From an uncultured Methylococcaceae bacterium (GTDB lineage: Bacteria > Pseudomonadota > Gammaproteobacteria > Methylococcales > Methylomonadaceae), in the NCBI GenBank assembly GCA_903945605.1, contig CAJAWH010000051.1, positions 1-47,095 of the forward strand: a DNA stretch of 47,095 bases, in the 5' to 3' direction. Below the pieces are notes generated by a model, which saw only the letters and a program-made list of their open reading frames with translations, was not told the origin of the DNA and made no database searches. Of this stretch, positions 35,163-43,047 are shown piece after piece; the first letter of the stretch is position 1; every line of letters begins with the position of its first letter. The position numbers and the translations under genes were made by a program.

Positions 35163-35843
35163 ATGATGCCCGACCCCGTCAGATTGTTTCACATTACAGC
35201 AATTGATAACTTGGCTGCTATTTGTCAACGTGGTGCGCTGATCAGTAAAAATGCGGGCAGTTTTGATGGTATCAATTATCAAAATATAGCCCATGCAGGT
35301 GCGCAAACGGCACGTGCAACAAAACTGGCACCTAATCCACCGGGAGGCAATATCCATGATTTTGTACCGTTTTACTTTGCCCCACGCTCACCGATGCTAT
35401 ACGCGATTCATAATGGGGCAGTGAATGGTTGTGCTTACACGCAAGACGATATTTTACATTTGGAGACCACGGTACAGCATGTTATGGCAAACAATGCTGA
35501 ATTTATATTTTTTGATCGTAATGCAACACTGGCATACAGCAAGGCATTTACTGACCTATCAACGCTAAAGACTCAAGTTGCATGGGATGTAATCACTGAA
35601 CCACCTAAATTAGATGGATTTTGTAAGTATTTTCAAAATCGGAATGCGCCGGAAAAATACATAGACCGTATGGAACGTAGGCAAGCTGAGTTTTTGATAA
35701 AGCATATTGTGCCTTTATCGGCCTTAACCTGCATTGGCGTGATTAATGAGGCTAAAGCCAAAATTGTGCGTAATATTTTGGCCAAAAATGGCGTAAACTT
35801 GTCTGTGACAGTAAAAACCGATTGGTATTTTTTAGGGCAATAA
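35163..35843 (+). CDS. darT: DarT DNA ADP-ribosyltransferase toxin
   Basis: A 226-residue protein of the DarT family (DUF4433, PF14487). It shows RLFHITAIDNLAAICQRGAL, VPFYFAPRSPMLYAI, and RMERRQAEFLIKHIVPL, whose glutamate corresponds to the catalytic residue. DarT uses NAD+ to add ADP-ribose to thymidine in single-stranded DNA, stalling replication. It is directly followed by its antitoxin darG, two bases after the stop. Both look intact. The start could be either of two adjacent ATG codons (35163 or 35166). Confidence 0.93.
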   Translation: MMPDPVRLFHITAIDNLAAICQRGALISKNAGSFDGINYQNIAHAGAQTARATKLAPNPPGGNIHDFVPFYFAPRSPMLYAIHNGAVNGCAYTQDDILHLETTVQHVMANNAEFIFFDRNATLAYSKAFTDLSTLKTQVAWDVITEPPKLDGFCKYFQNRNAPEKYIDRMERRQAEFLIKHIVPLSALTCIGVINEAKAKIVRNILAKNGVNLSVTVKTDWYFLGQ

Positions 35844-35845
35844 CA

Positions 35846-36889
35846 ATGGCTATTATCCTTATGCAAGGTGATTTGCTTAAACAACATGACGTTGACGCAA
35901 TTGTGAATACAGTCAATTGTGTGGGCATTATGGGCAAAGGCATTGCATTACAGTTCAAAAAAAAATGGCCCGCGAATTTCAACACTTATGCGGATGCTTG
36001 TAAAGCAAACTTGGTCAAGCCTGGCTTTATGTTCGTTTACGATGCTGGCGCATTGGCTACACCGCAATACATTATTAATTTTCCTACCAAGCATCATTGG
36101 AAAGAAAAGTCACACATAGCATTTATCCAAGATGGGCTGGTTGATCTTATTGACCAAATCAACGCAAAAGGCATAAGGTCAATTGCTATGCCACCGTTAG
36201 GTTGCGGCAATGGTGGCCTACAATGGCAACAGGTGAAACCATTAATTGAGCAAGCCTGCAGTGCCATCCCTGATGTGCTGGTGTATTTGTTTGAACCCAC
36301 TGCAACGCCCTCGGCAACAGCAATGGCTGTTAACAGTCCGCGCCCCAAAATGACCGCTGGCAGGGCGGCTATCCTTAAAGTGTTGGACACTTATCGTGAG
36401 CTGAATTACGGTGTATCCAAAATTGAGGTGCAGAAACTGGCTTATTTCTTACAAGAAGCTGGTGAAGATTTGCATCTGCAATTTATAAAACACCATTATG
36501 GGCCTTATGCCGATACACTCCGCCACGCATTGAACAGGATGGACGGGCATTTTATCCGTGGTGTCGGCGATGGTATGGTGGAGTCTGAAATTGTGCCTGA
36601 ACAAGAGGCACTTGCGGAAGCAGAGCGTTTTATCCAACAAACGCAACGGCAGGACTTATCACGACACATTTCAAAAGTGACCGGGCTGATCGAAGGTTTC
36701 CAATCGCCCTACGGAATGGAATTGCTCTCTAGTGTTCATTGGGTGGCAACGCGTGAACAGGCAGATAACCCAGAAAAAGCTATTACTGCCATACAGGCAT
36801 GGAACGAACGCAAACGCCAAGTGATTAAGCCCGCACATATTGAGGTGGCTTGGCTGCATTTGCTGACGTTAGGATGGACTCACTACTAG
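35846..36889 (+). CDS. darG: DarG macrodomain antitoxin
   Basis: A 347-residue protein. The N-terminal macrodomain (about 1-155) contains DAIVNTVNCVGIMGKGIALQ and AMPPLGCGNGGLQWQQVKPL, which bind ADP-ribose and reverse the toxin's mark. The C-terminal domain (about 175-347) begins MTAGRAAILKVLDTYRELNY and has FIKHHYGPYADTLRHAL, the segment that binds DarT directly. ATG 35846 (MAIILMQGDLL) is chosen by similarity; a longer frame opens at 35822 inside darT. Confidence 0.92.
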   Translation: MAIILMQGDLLKQHDVDAIVNTVNCVGIMGKGIALQFKKKWPANFNTYADACKANLVKPGFMFVYDAGALATPQYIINFPTKHHWKEKSHIAFIQDGLVDLIDQINAKGIRSIAMPPLGCGNGGLQWQQVKPLIEQACSAIPDVLVYLFEPTATPSATAMAVNSPRPKMTAGRAAILKVLDTYRELNYGVSKIEVQKLAYFLQEAGEDLHLQFIKHHYGPYADTLRHALNRMDGHFIRGVGDGMVESEIVPEQEALAEAERFIQQTQRQDLSRHISKVTGLIEGFQSPYGMELLSSVHWVATREQADNPEKAITAIQAWNERKRQVIKPAHIEVAWLHLLTLGWTHY

Positions 36890-37172
36890 GCAATCCAACA
36901 TCAACAAGGCCAATGCGGCGCTGTCATGCGTCCCAACCTTGCTAAACGAAACGGTCATCCATTTTTTTCCTTTCCGTTATTGCTGAATAATGTGATGTGG
37001 GGCTTCCTGATGGGTATAGCTATGCAGCATATCAGCTTGTTAAGTGCAAATTGATTCACATAAATTAAGTATTGTCATGTTTGGAGCATTTGCCTTGTCA
37101 AGCCCCCAAGAAAAGCCATTATTTGAAATTAATCGGCTTGCTTAAGAAAAATTATATTTATAAGAGACCACT
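36890..37172. other. Intergenic region before ribE, no gene seen
   Basis: This 283-base stretch between darG and ribE has no convincing coding frame. I looked for an FMN riboswitch, which often precedes rib genes, but saw none of its conserved core. The part nearest ribE is AT-rich (AAAATTATATTTATAAG before the ribosome site), consistent with a promoter, but I could not define a -35/-10 pair with good spacing. Confidence 0.4.
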
Positions 37173-37829
37173 ATGTTTACAGGCATTATCCAATCGGTAG
37201 GCAAAATATCTGCCATTGCCCGCAAGTCCGGTGATTTCCGGCTGACTATTGCCACCGGCAAATTGCCATTAAGCGGCGTGCAGTTGGGCGACAGCATTGC
37301 CGTCAATGGCGTGTGTTTGACGGCGGTTGAGCTGGGCGCACAACATTTTTGCGCCGACGTGTCCAACGAAACCTGGGGACGCACCACGCTAAGCCAAGCG
37401 GGCGCGGGCACGCCGGTCAATCTGGAATTGGCGTTGACCCCGTCCACCCGTATGGGCGGGCATATTGTCAGCGGGCATGTCGATGGTATCGGCAAGGTAG
37501 TGGCCAGAAAGCCCGATGCGCGTTCGGTGCGCTTTACCGTACAAGCCCCTGACCATTTGGCGAAATACATTGCCGAAAAAGGCTCAATCTGCATTAATGG
37601 CATCAGCTTGACAGTCAATGAAGTCAATGGCGCGTGCTTTGGCGTCAATATCGTGCCTCATACCTTGCAGGAAACCACCCTTAACGATGCGGTGGCGGGC
37701 AGTTTGCTCAATCTGGAAGTGGATATTTTGGCGCGTTATATGGAACGCCTCATGCGCGGCGAGGCAGCGGCGCAGCCGTGTACAGGCATCACTGAAGATT
37801 TATTGAAAAACAGCGGATTTTGGCGCTAA
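37173..37829 (+). CDS. ribE: Riboflavin synthase, alpha subunit
   Basis: A 218-residue enzyme built from two lumazine-binding repeats that dismutates two 6,7-dimethyl-8-ribityllumazine molecules to give riboflavin. The start MFTGIIQSVGKISAI is diagnostic. The first repeat includes SIAVNGVCLTAVELG and the second GSICINGISLTVNEVNG; MGGHIVSGHVDGIGKV lies between. It precedes ribBX by 51 bases, so the two should be co-transcribed. Confidence 0.95.
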   Translation: MFTGIIQSVGKISAIARKSGDFRLTIATGKLPLSGVQLGDSIAVNGVCLTAVELGAQHFCADVSNETWGRTTLSQAGAGTPVNLELALTPSTRMGGHIVSGHVDGIGKVVARKPDARSVRFTVQAPDHLAKYIAEKGSICINGISLTVNEVNGACFGVNIVPHTLQETTLNDAVAGSLLNLEVDILARYMERLMRGEAAAQPCTGITEDLLKNSGFWR

Positions 37830-37880
37830 GCAAAACCTACCGCTGTCCTATTGGCGGCCTCCCCAGATTTTTGGAACATT

Positions 37881-38981
37881 ATGAATACAATCGAAGAAAT
37901 CATAGAAGATTTACGGCACGGTAAAATGGTCATCATCATGGATGATGAAGACCGTGAAAACGAAGGTGATTTGGTGATGGCCGCCACTTTTGCCCGCCCT
38001 GAAGATGTCAATTTTATGGCGCGTTATGGTCGTGGCTTGATTTGTCTGACCTTGACCCCAGAACGTTGCCAGCAATTGCGTTTGCCGTTAATGGTCAATG
38101 AAAACAAAACCCCGCACTCCACTAATTTCACCGTTTCCATTGAAGCGGCGAGTGGCGTGACTACTGGCATTTCAGCGGCTGACCGCGCCCGCACCATCCA
38201 ATGCGCCGTAGCGGCGGTTGCCAAGCCGGATGATCTGGTGCAGCCGGGGCATATTTTCCCGTTGATGGCAAAATCCGGTGGCGTATTGAACCGCGCCGGA
38301 CATACCGAAGCCGGTTGTGATTTGGCGCGCCTGGCAGGGGTCGAACCGGCCGCGGTGATTGTGGAAATCCTCAATGAGGACGGCTCGATGGCGCGCCGCC
38401 CTGATTTGGAAATATTCGCCCAACAGCATAACCTGAAAATTGGCACTATCGCCGACTTGATACAGTACCGTATCCGCCACGAGAACACCTTGGAACGTAT
38501 CGGCGAATGTGCTTACCCCACTGAGTTTGGCGAATTCCGCCTGTATGCTTACCAAGACTGCAATGATGATAATGTGCATCTGGCCCTGGTGATGGGGCAG
38601 GTGTCGGGTGACGAACCGGTGCTGGCAAGGGTCCATGCCCGCAATATGCTGGACGATGTGTTTTTCTCAATACGCAGTGATTGCAATATGCCGGTGCGGC
38701 TGGCAATGCAAAAAATTGCCGAAGCAGGCAAAGGGGTTTTGGTGGTCATCCGCCAAAGCGAAAATAACAAAGCCTTGGCTGAACTTATCCACGCTTATCA
38801 GCTGCAAGACCACGGCATCGCCAATACCACCCAGAGCAATGACCCAGACTGGCGTACCACCGGCACTGGCGCAAGGATTCTGGCGGATTTGGGGGTGCGT
38901 AAACTAAAAGTATTGGGTACGCAGAAAAAATATGTCGCCTTGTCGGGATTTGATTTGGAAGTGGCGGAACATGTGGGTTAA
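37881..38981 (+). CDS. ribB: DHBP synthase fused to degenerate GTP cyclohydrolase II domain (RibBX)
   Basis: A 366-residue protein. The N-terminal domain (about 1-200) is a complete 3,4-dihydroxy-2-butanone 4-phosphate synthase: MDDEDRENEGDLVMAA, then GGVLNRAGHTEAGCDLARLA. The C-terminal domain has a GTP cyclohydrolase II fold, but where the enzyme has three zinc-binding cysteines (HSECLTGD...RCDCG type), this protein reads HARNMLDDVFFSIRSDCN, keeping only one. That half is thus probably inactive on GTP, as in the RibBX proteins of other proteobacteria, and a separate ribA should exist elsewhere. ATG 37881 is chosen by similarity (MNTIEEIIEDLRHG). Confidence 0.9.
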   Translation: MNTIEEIIEDLRHGKMVIIMDDEDRENEGDLVMAATFARPEDVNFMARYGRGLICLTLTPERCQQLRLPLMVNENKTPHSTNFTVSIEAASGVTTGISAADRARTIQCAVAAVAKPDDLVQPGHIFPLMAKSGGVLNRAGHTEAGCDLARLAGVEPAAVIVEILNEDGSMARRPDLEIFAQQHNLKIGTIADLIQYRIRHENTLERIGECAYPTEFGEFRLYAYQDCNDDNVHLALVMGQVSGDEPVLARVHARNMLDDVFFSIRSDCNMPVRLAMQKIAEAGKGVLVVIRQSENNKALAELIHAYQLQDHGIANTTQSNDPDWRTTGTGARILADLGVRKLKVLGTQKKYVALSGFDLEVAEHVG

Positions 38982-39051
38982 CGGCGCGGCTTGTTAGCGC
39001 GGTTATAGCGGTTATAGAAGCCTAAGCAGGTGGTCTGGCATGGCATACCAA

Positions 39052-39131
39052 GCGTTGGCTGAGCAAAGCCGAAGCCTTGCCCAGTCATCTCATTAGGTTG
39101 CCGCCCCCTTCGGCTTCGCTCAGGGAACGTT
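39052..39131. repeat. Dispersed repeat copies flanking nifE control region
   Basis: GCGTTGGCTGAGCAAAGCC (from 39053) continues to GAAGCC; an inverted partner, CTTCGGCTTCGCTCAGGG, lies at about 39109-39126. The forward word recurs at 44954 with two differences, and a looser form is at 7122. Together they form a potential large hairpin. The rest of the 315-base gap between ribBX and nifE (38982-39296) holds only this repeat and the nif control sites. Confidence 0.5.
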
Positions 39132-39188
39132 CAGTCTTGCCCACAATGGCCTGCCGTTATACGGCTTGCGCTGCACAGCACATCATAT

Positions 39189-39204
39189 TGTAAGCTATGC
39201 TACA
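39189..39204 (+). promoter_or_regulatory. NifA upstream activating site for nifE
   Basis: TGTAAGCTATGCTACA matches TGT-N10-ACA, the NifA enhancer consensus. It lies 43 bases upstream of the -24/-12 promoter at 39248. The position is closer than the typical 80-150 bases but still usable. Confidence 0.7.
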
Positions 39205-39247
39205 AACAAACCAAACTAAAGTACATTAACTTCAACAGCTTGTATCA

Positions 39248-39263
39248 TGGTATGTTATTTGCT
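39248..39263 (+). promoter_or_regulatory. Sigma-54 promoter of nifE
   Basis: TGGTATGTTATTTGCT matches the -24/-12 consensus TGGCACG-N4-TTGCW with the essential GG and GC dinucleotides spaced correctly. Transcription would start around 39275, leaving a leader of about 20 bases before the nifE ATG at 39297. Confidence 0.75.
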
Positions 39264-39296
39264 TAGGCTGTATAAAACAGCCTATAGGTGACTGCC

Positions 39297-40679
39297 ATGA
39301 AAACCACCAAAGATATTGCCGCCCTGCTCGACGAACCCGCTTGCGAGCATAACAAAAAAGAAAAATCTGGATGCGCCAAACCTAAGCCCGGTTCGGCGGC
39401 GGGTGGCTGTGCCTTCGATGGGGCACAGATAGCTTTATTGCCTATTGCCGATGTCGCGCATATCGTCCACGGCCCTATTGCTTGTGCGGGCAGCTCTTGG
39501 GATAACAGGGGCACGCGTTCATCCGGTGCGGACTTGTACCGCATGGGTATGACCACCGATTTGACCGAGCAAGATATTGTTATGGGCCGCGCCGAAAAGC
39601 GCCTGTTCCACGCCATTAAGCAAGCTATCGACAGTTATGCGCCACCCGCCGTGTTTGTTTACAACACCTGTGTCCCCGCTTTGATTGGCGACGACATTAA
39701 CGCCGTGTGCAAATCAGCCGAGCAGCGCTGGGGCGTGCCGGTGGTGCCCATTGATTGTGCCGGATTTTATGGCACCAAAAACTTGGGCAACCGCATTGCT
39801 GGCGATGCTATGGTCAATTATGTCATTGGTACGCGAGACCCTGATCCACTGCCGCAAAACAGTCCTATCAGCATCCATGATGTCAATCTGATCGGCGAAT
39901 ACAATATTGCCGGTGAGTTCTGGCATGTCTTGCCGTTGTTGGATGAACTGGGCTTGCGGGTGCTGTGCACTTTGTCCGGTGATGCCCGCTTCCGCGAAGT
40001 GCAAACCATGCACAAGGCCGAAGTGAATATGATGGTGTGTTCCAAAGCAATGGTGAATGTTGCCCGTAAATTGCAACAAAAATACCGGACACCGTGGTTT
40101 GAGGGCAGTTTTTACGGGATCACCGACACTAGCCAAGCCTTGCGCGATTTTGCCAAGTCACTGAATGATGATGATCTGACCACCCGTACCGAAGCCCTGA
40201 TTGCCCGCGAAGAAGCCCGCATCCGCGCCGCTTTGCAGCCGTGGAAAGCACGGTTAAAAGGCAAGCGCGTGTTGCTGTTCACCGGCGGGGTGAAAAGCTG
40301 GTCGGTGATTTCCGCCTTGCAAGATTTGGGCATGGTGGTGGTCGCCACCGGCACCAACAAATCCACCGAAGAAGACAAGGCCCGCATCCGTGAATTGATG
40401 GGCGAAGATACCATGATGATTAATGATGGCAGCCCGAAAGCCTTATTGAAAGTCGTCCATGATTACAAAGCGGACATCCTGATTGCCGGAGGCCGTAATA
40501 TGTACACGGCTTTAAAAGCGAAAATACCCTTTTTGGATATTAACCAAGAACGGGAATTTGGCTATGAAGGCTATCAAGGGATGCTGGAATTGGTCAGGCA
40601 GTTGGCTTTGACCATTGAAAGCCCAGTTTGGCAAGCAGTGCGCCAGCCCGCGCCGTGGCGGATTAAGCGGGTAGCTTAG
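39297..40679 (+). CDS. nifE: Nitrogenase iron-molybdenum cofactor biosynthesis protein NifE
   Basis: A 460-residue NifD paralogue that forms the NifEN scaffold, on which the L-cluster is turned into FeMo-co. The cluster-ligand cysteines correspond to C38 (AGGCAFDGA), C63 ([11 protein letters not shown]) and C125 ([12 protein letters not shown]). [20 protein letters not shown] and [20 protein letters not shown] are further NifE-type segments. ATG 39297 is preferred over the upstream GTG, with AGGTGA about nine bases before it. Unusually it is not followed by nifN: the partner gene lies 3.7 kb away on the opposite strand. Confidence 0.95.
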   Translation: MKTTKDIAALLDEPACEHNKKEKSGCAKPKPGSAAGGCAFDGAQIALLPIADVAHIVHGPIACAGSSWDNRGTRSSGADLYRMGMTTDLTEQDIVMGRAEKRLFHAIKQAIDSYAPPAVFVYNTCVPALIGDDINAVCKSAEQRWGVPVVPIDCAGFYGTKNLGNRIAGDAMVNYVIGTRDPDPLPQNSPISIHDVNLIGEYNIAGEFWHVLPLLDELGLRVLCTLSGDARFREVQTMHKAEVNMMVCSKAMVNVARKLQQKYRTPWFEGSFYGITDTSQALRDFAKSLNDDDLTTRTEALIAREEARIRAALQPWKARLKGKRVLLFTGGVKSWSVISALQDLGMVVVATGTNKSTEEDKARIRELMGEDTMMINDGSPKALLKVVHDYKADILIAGGRNMYTALKAKIPFLDINQEREFGYEGYQGMLELVRQLALTIESPVWQAVRQPAPWRIKRVA

Positions 40680-40685
40680 TAAAAG

Positions 40686-40718
40686 CCGCGACAATCCTAT
40701 CGGCAAGGGTTGTCGCGG
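40686..40718. terminator. Hairpin between convergent nifE and nif operon
   Basis: CCGCGACAATCC (40686-40697) pairs with GGGTTGTCGCGG (40707-40718), a 12-bp stem with one G-T type mismatch and a nine-base loop. There is no long T-run, so it may be a weak terminator or mRNA-stabilising hairpin for the convergent transcripts. Confidence 0.6.
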
Positions 40719-40757
40719 GCGTGGCCACGCGACCACTACGCCTGCACCACCTAGTAG

Positions 40758-41129
40758 TTACAGCTGTGGCAACAGCTTAGCCTCCGCCTTGATAGCATCA
40801 GCCTTGCCCCACGCGGTGACACTTTCAACAAATGCTTGGCGTTTGCTGGGGTGGGGTTTAAGCACATCGTATTCGGCATAAAAACTGCCATCGCTATTGA
40901 ACTGCAAGCGGCCTAGCCGTTGGTTGTTAGTGGCGTTAAACCAATGGCACGCCAAATTTTCGCTATTGGTATACGGGTCTTTGACCAGCTCAAAACGGGC
41001 CTGATCATAGCGCGGGTAATGGCTGACGACCCCCTCGGCAAAACCTAACTTGTCTATTTCTTCATGCAAACGTTGGCAAACGGCTTCGGCAAGGGGGCGG
41101 TGTTGGTTGATTGGGGCGGTCAAATCCAT
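40758..41129 (-). CDS. Unrecognised protein at the end of the nif operon
   Basis: A 123-residue soluble protein, starting MDLTAPINQHRPLAEAVCQR and containing ENLACHWFNATNNQRLGRLQ and FNSDGSFYAEYDVLKPHPSK. Two cysteines are present (C18, C61 approximately). There is no CxxC motif and no membrane segment. It begins nine bases after the [2Fe-2S] ferredoxin stop and is the last gene of the nifN operon. I do not recognise a family. Its position suggests a role in nitrogenase assembly or electron supply, but this is inference. Confidence 0.7.
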   Translation of the reverse strand: MDLTAPINQHRPLAEAVCQRLHEEIDKLGFAEGVVSHYPRYDQARFELVKDPYTNSENLACHWFNATNNQRLGRLQFNSDGSFYAEYDVLKPHPSKRQAFVESVTAWGKADAIKAEAKLLPQL

Positions 41130-41138
41130 AAGGGCTTA

Positions 41139-41462
41139 TCACCACACCCCTTCTGGCATTAGCAAGTCGGCAACCGGAGTGCCGCCCAACAAATGCTGCT
41201 CAATAATCGTTTTCACGTCATCTTTTTTAAGGCTGCCGTACATAATGCCCTCGGGGTATACCAATACCGTGGGACCCATGTTGCAAGGCCCCATGCAACC
41301 GGTGTTGGTCAGACCAATTTTGTCAAACAGGTTGCGGGCTTGGATTTCGCTCATAAATTCATTCATAATTTCAGCACAGCCAGAACTGGCGCACGAGCCA
41401 CGCGGGTGGCCTTGCGGGCGGTTTTGGGTGCAGACAAAAACGTGTTTTTCGGGTCTGGGCAT
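41139..41462 (-). CDS. Thioredoxin-like [2Fe-2S] ferredoxin, nif-associated
   Basis: A 107-residue ferredoxin of the thioredoxin-fold [2Fe-2S] type. It contains HVFVCTQNRPQGHPRGSC (first two cysteines) and TNTGCMGPCNMGPTVLVYP with the CxxxC pair, followed by the GIMYGSLKKDDVKTIIEQHL helix. Such proteins are encoded in nif clusters of Azotobacter and relatives and are presumed to carry electrons for cofactor assembly or nitrogenase. The start MPRPEKHVF at 41462 is chosen by similarity. It follows fdxB after a 53-base gap that holds a hairpin. Confidence 0.9.
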   Translation of the reverse strand: MPRPEKHVFVCTQNRPQGHPRGSCASSGCAEIMNEFMSEIQARNLFDKIGLTNTGCMGPCNMGPTVLVYPEGIMYGSLKKDDVKTIIEQHLLGGTPVADLLMPEGVW

Positions 41463-41487
41463 GGTGGTTTCCTGTAGTTGATGCAAG

Positions 41488-41508
41488 TTGGGGCAGGTTT
41501 TGCCCCAA
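41488..41508. other. Intercistronic hairpin between fdxB and [2Fe-2S] ferredoxin genes
   Basis: TTGGGGCA and TGCCCCAA form a perfect 8-bp stem with a five-base loop (41488-41508). This is the largest gap inside the operon. With no T-run it is more likely an mRNA processing or stability element than a terminator. Confidence 0.5.
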
Positions 41509-41515
41509 GCTAAAA

Positions 41516-41830
41516 TTACGCGGCGACTTTATGTTCGTGGGTGAAGCAATCTTTAGGGCAAACCTTGGAACACGCTTCACAACCAATACAATCCAAAGCA
41601 TTTTTGATGGTCATGACCATATTTTCGTCATCATCTTCAAAATCGCCATAATCATCATCAAAATTATCATCATCCATAATGGATGATTTTTCAACCAAAT
41701 CAAACACATCTCGCGGGCAGACTTTATAGCAGCGACCACAGCCTATGCAGGTCTTGGCGTTGATGTCGGTGACGTAAGCAGGTGTCCATACTGAGCCGCC
41801 ATAAGTGATACCAGTGACAAATTCTGTCAT
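41516..41830 (-). CDS. fdxB: Nif-specific ferredoxin III (FdxB)
   Basis: A 104-residue 2[4Fe-4S] ferredoxin. The first cluster motif is CIGCGRCYKVCPRDVFDLVE and the second is CIGCEACSKVCPKDC. Between them lies an acidic insert rich in Asp (DDDNFDDDYGDFEDDDEN), which is typical of FdxB. It likely donates electrons during nitrogenase cofactor synthesis. ATG 41830 (MTEFVTGITYGG) fits the family; it starts ten bases after the DUF683 gene. Confidence 0.93.
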   Translation of the reverse strand: MTEFVTGITYGGSVWTPAYVTDINAKTCIGCGRCYKVCPRDVFDLVEKSSIMDDDNFDDDYGDFEDDDENMVMTIKNALDCIGCEACSKVCPKDCFTHEHKVAA

Positions 41831-41840
41831 GACCGCCCCC

Positions 41841-42056
41841 TTACGCCAGTTCCGCTTGCGCGGCGAGCAGTTTTTTCTGGGCTTCATCCCAGTTTTTGCA
41901 GGCGACATAAGTGGCATTGGCAATGCCCAACAACTCGTGGTAAGCCTCCGGCAAGCGGTCTTCAATCAAGTCGTGCAATTCCATGGCCTGTTCACTTGCC
42001 AGACGTTTGGTTTTTTTGACTTCTTTTTCTAAGCTTCTGATATCTTCTCCAGTCAT
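41841..42056 (-). CDS. NifX-associated small helical protein (DUF683/CCE_0567)
   Basis: A 71-residue helical-hairpin protein of the CCE_0567/DUF683 family, with ASEQAMELHDLIEDRLPEAY and a second helix ending NWDEAQKKLLAAQAEL. The family occurs only in diazotrophs, next to the DUF269 gene, and has been found to bind metal. The start MTGEDIRSLEKEV at 42056 is preferred by similarity and spacing of 11 bases from the previous stop. Confidence 0.9.
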   Translation of the reverse strand: MTGEDIRSLEKEVKKTKRLASEQAMELHDLIEDRLPEAYHELLGIANATYVACKNWDEAQKKLLAAQAELA

Positions 42057-42067
42057 GACGGCTACCC

Positions 42068-42541
42068 TCAATCAGTGGCTGCATTGTTGTATTTTTCGAT
42101 CAAGCCAATGGCTTTTTCGATCAATTTGTCGGTTTTTTCAACCAAATCTTCCAAGCTGGCAAAACCAAAACGGTGCGTATCGCGCAAAATCTTATCAACC
42201 ACCACCAACTTGCCGACCATGATCAAGGCGCGTCCAAAGCCTTCGTGGCTAAGATGCACGATGGGGGCAGCCATTAACCCCGTTTTTTTCTCAATCAAAG
42301 TGGCGACCGAGTTGTAATAGGCCTTCAGGCGGGCAATGGTGATCTCATCCGGATCGCCCACCACAGGGATTTTTTGCTTGCGTTCTTTGGTCAGCACCAC
42401 CGGATCGATAATTTTCGCTTCCGACCACCCTGCATAGGTGTCATAAGTGTCAATGGCGCGTAATTGTTTGATGTAATCTTTGACGATGTCGGCTGTCAGG
42501 TTGGCATCATCTTCTGGTACAACTAAAGTGGCTGTGGTCAT
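42068..42541 (-). CDS. NifX-associated nitrogen fixation protein (DUF269)
   Basis: A 157-residue protein of the DUF269 family. Features are DIVKDYIKQLRAIDTYDTYA, the SEAKIIDPVVLTKERKQKIP stretch, and VHLSHEGFGRALIMVGKLVV. It is always found beside nifX in diazotrophs (Azotobacter orf5/nafY-region type gene). Its role in FeMo-co assembly is not defined. It is 20 bases after nifX. Confidence 0.93.
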   Translation of the reverse strand: MTTATLVVPEDDANLTADIVKDYIKQLRAIDTYDTYAGWSEAKIIDPVVLTKERKQKIPVVGDPDEITIARLKAYYNSVATLIEKKTGLMAAPIVHLSHEGFGRALIMVGKLVVVDKILRDTHRFGFASLEDLVEKTDKLIEKAIGLIEKYNNAATD

Positions 42542-42561
42542 AGTTATCTCCGTTTAAAATT

Positions 42562-43047
42562 TTACTCATCCCAACCTTCATCCGCCATTTTGTTGAAGCG
42601 GTCAGGGTCAGGGCCTTTATTTTGGTTAATGGCTTTGGCCAGCCAACTGGATGGCCCGGCTTTCATCTCATTTTGTAAATCGGATATTAAGTCTTTAATC
42701 TTGCTGCCTTCATGGACTTTCACCGGTTGGATGCCTCGGGCGATCAATTGGTTGATGGCAGAACCGCCCACCGCTTGGCAATACACCGCCGCGCAACCGT
42801 CGAGCAAGTCCAGTTTCACCGATAATTTGTCTTCATTGCCGTCTTGGTTCAACACGCCAAACTCAGCGGCTTCCAACATGTGCGCCTCCTCCATGGTGAC
42901 GGCATAGACGGCGAAAGATTTTGCCGAGCCAAAATGTTGGTTGACGGTTTCCATATCAGTGGTGGCAAAGGCGATTTTTAAGGCGGTTTGCATAAATTTT
43001 TCCTCATCCGTGTCAGGCACGATGTTTAAGCGGCGGGTCAGTGACAT
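42562..43047 (-). CDS. nifX: Nitrogenase cofactor carrier NifX
   Basis: A 161-residue protein of the NifX/NafY/NifB-C-terminal fold that holds NifB-co and the NifEN precursor cluster. Visible are LKIAFATTDMETVNQHFGSA, YAVTMEEAHMLEAAEF, the cofactor-site LLDGCAAVYCQAVGGSAINQ, and a C-terminal SSWLAKAINQNKG tail. The ATG at 43047 overlaps the nifN stop by ten bases, so the two are coupled. Confidence 0.94.
   Translation of the reverse strand: MSLTRRLNIVPDTDEEKFMQTALKIAFATTDMETVNQHFGSAKSFAVYAVTMEEAHMLEAAEFGVLNQDGNEDKLSVKLDLLDGCAAVYCQAVGGSAINQLIARGIQPVKVHEGSKIKDLISDLQNEMKAGPSSWLAKAINQNKGPDPDRFNKMADEGWDE

Noticed and set aside
36890-37172. FMN riboswitch before ribE
   Set aside because: The conserved RFN segments are not visible, so I did not call it.
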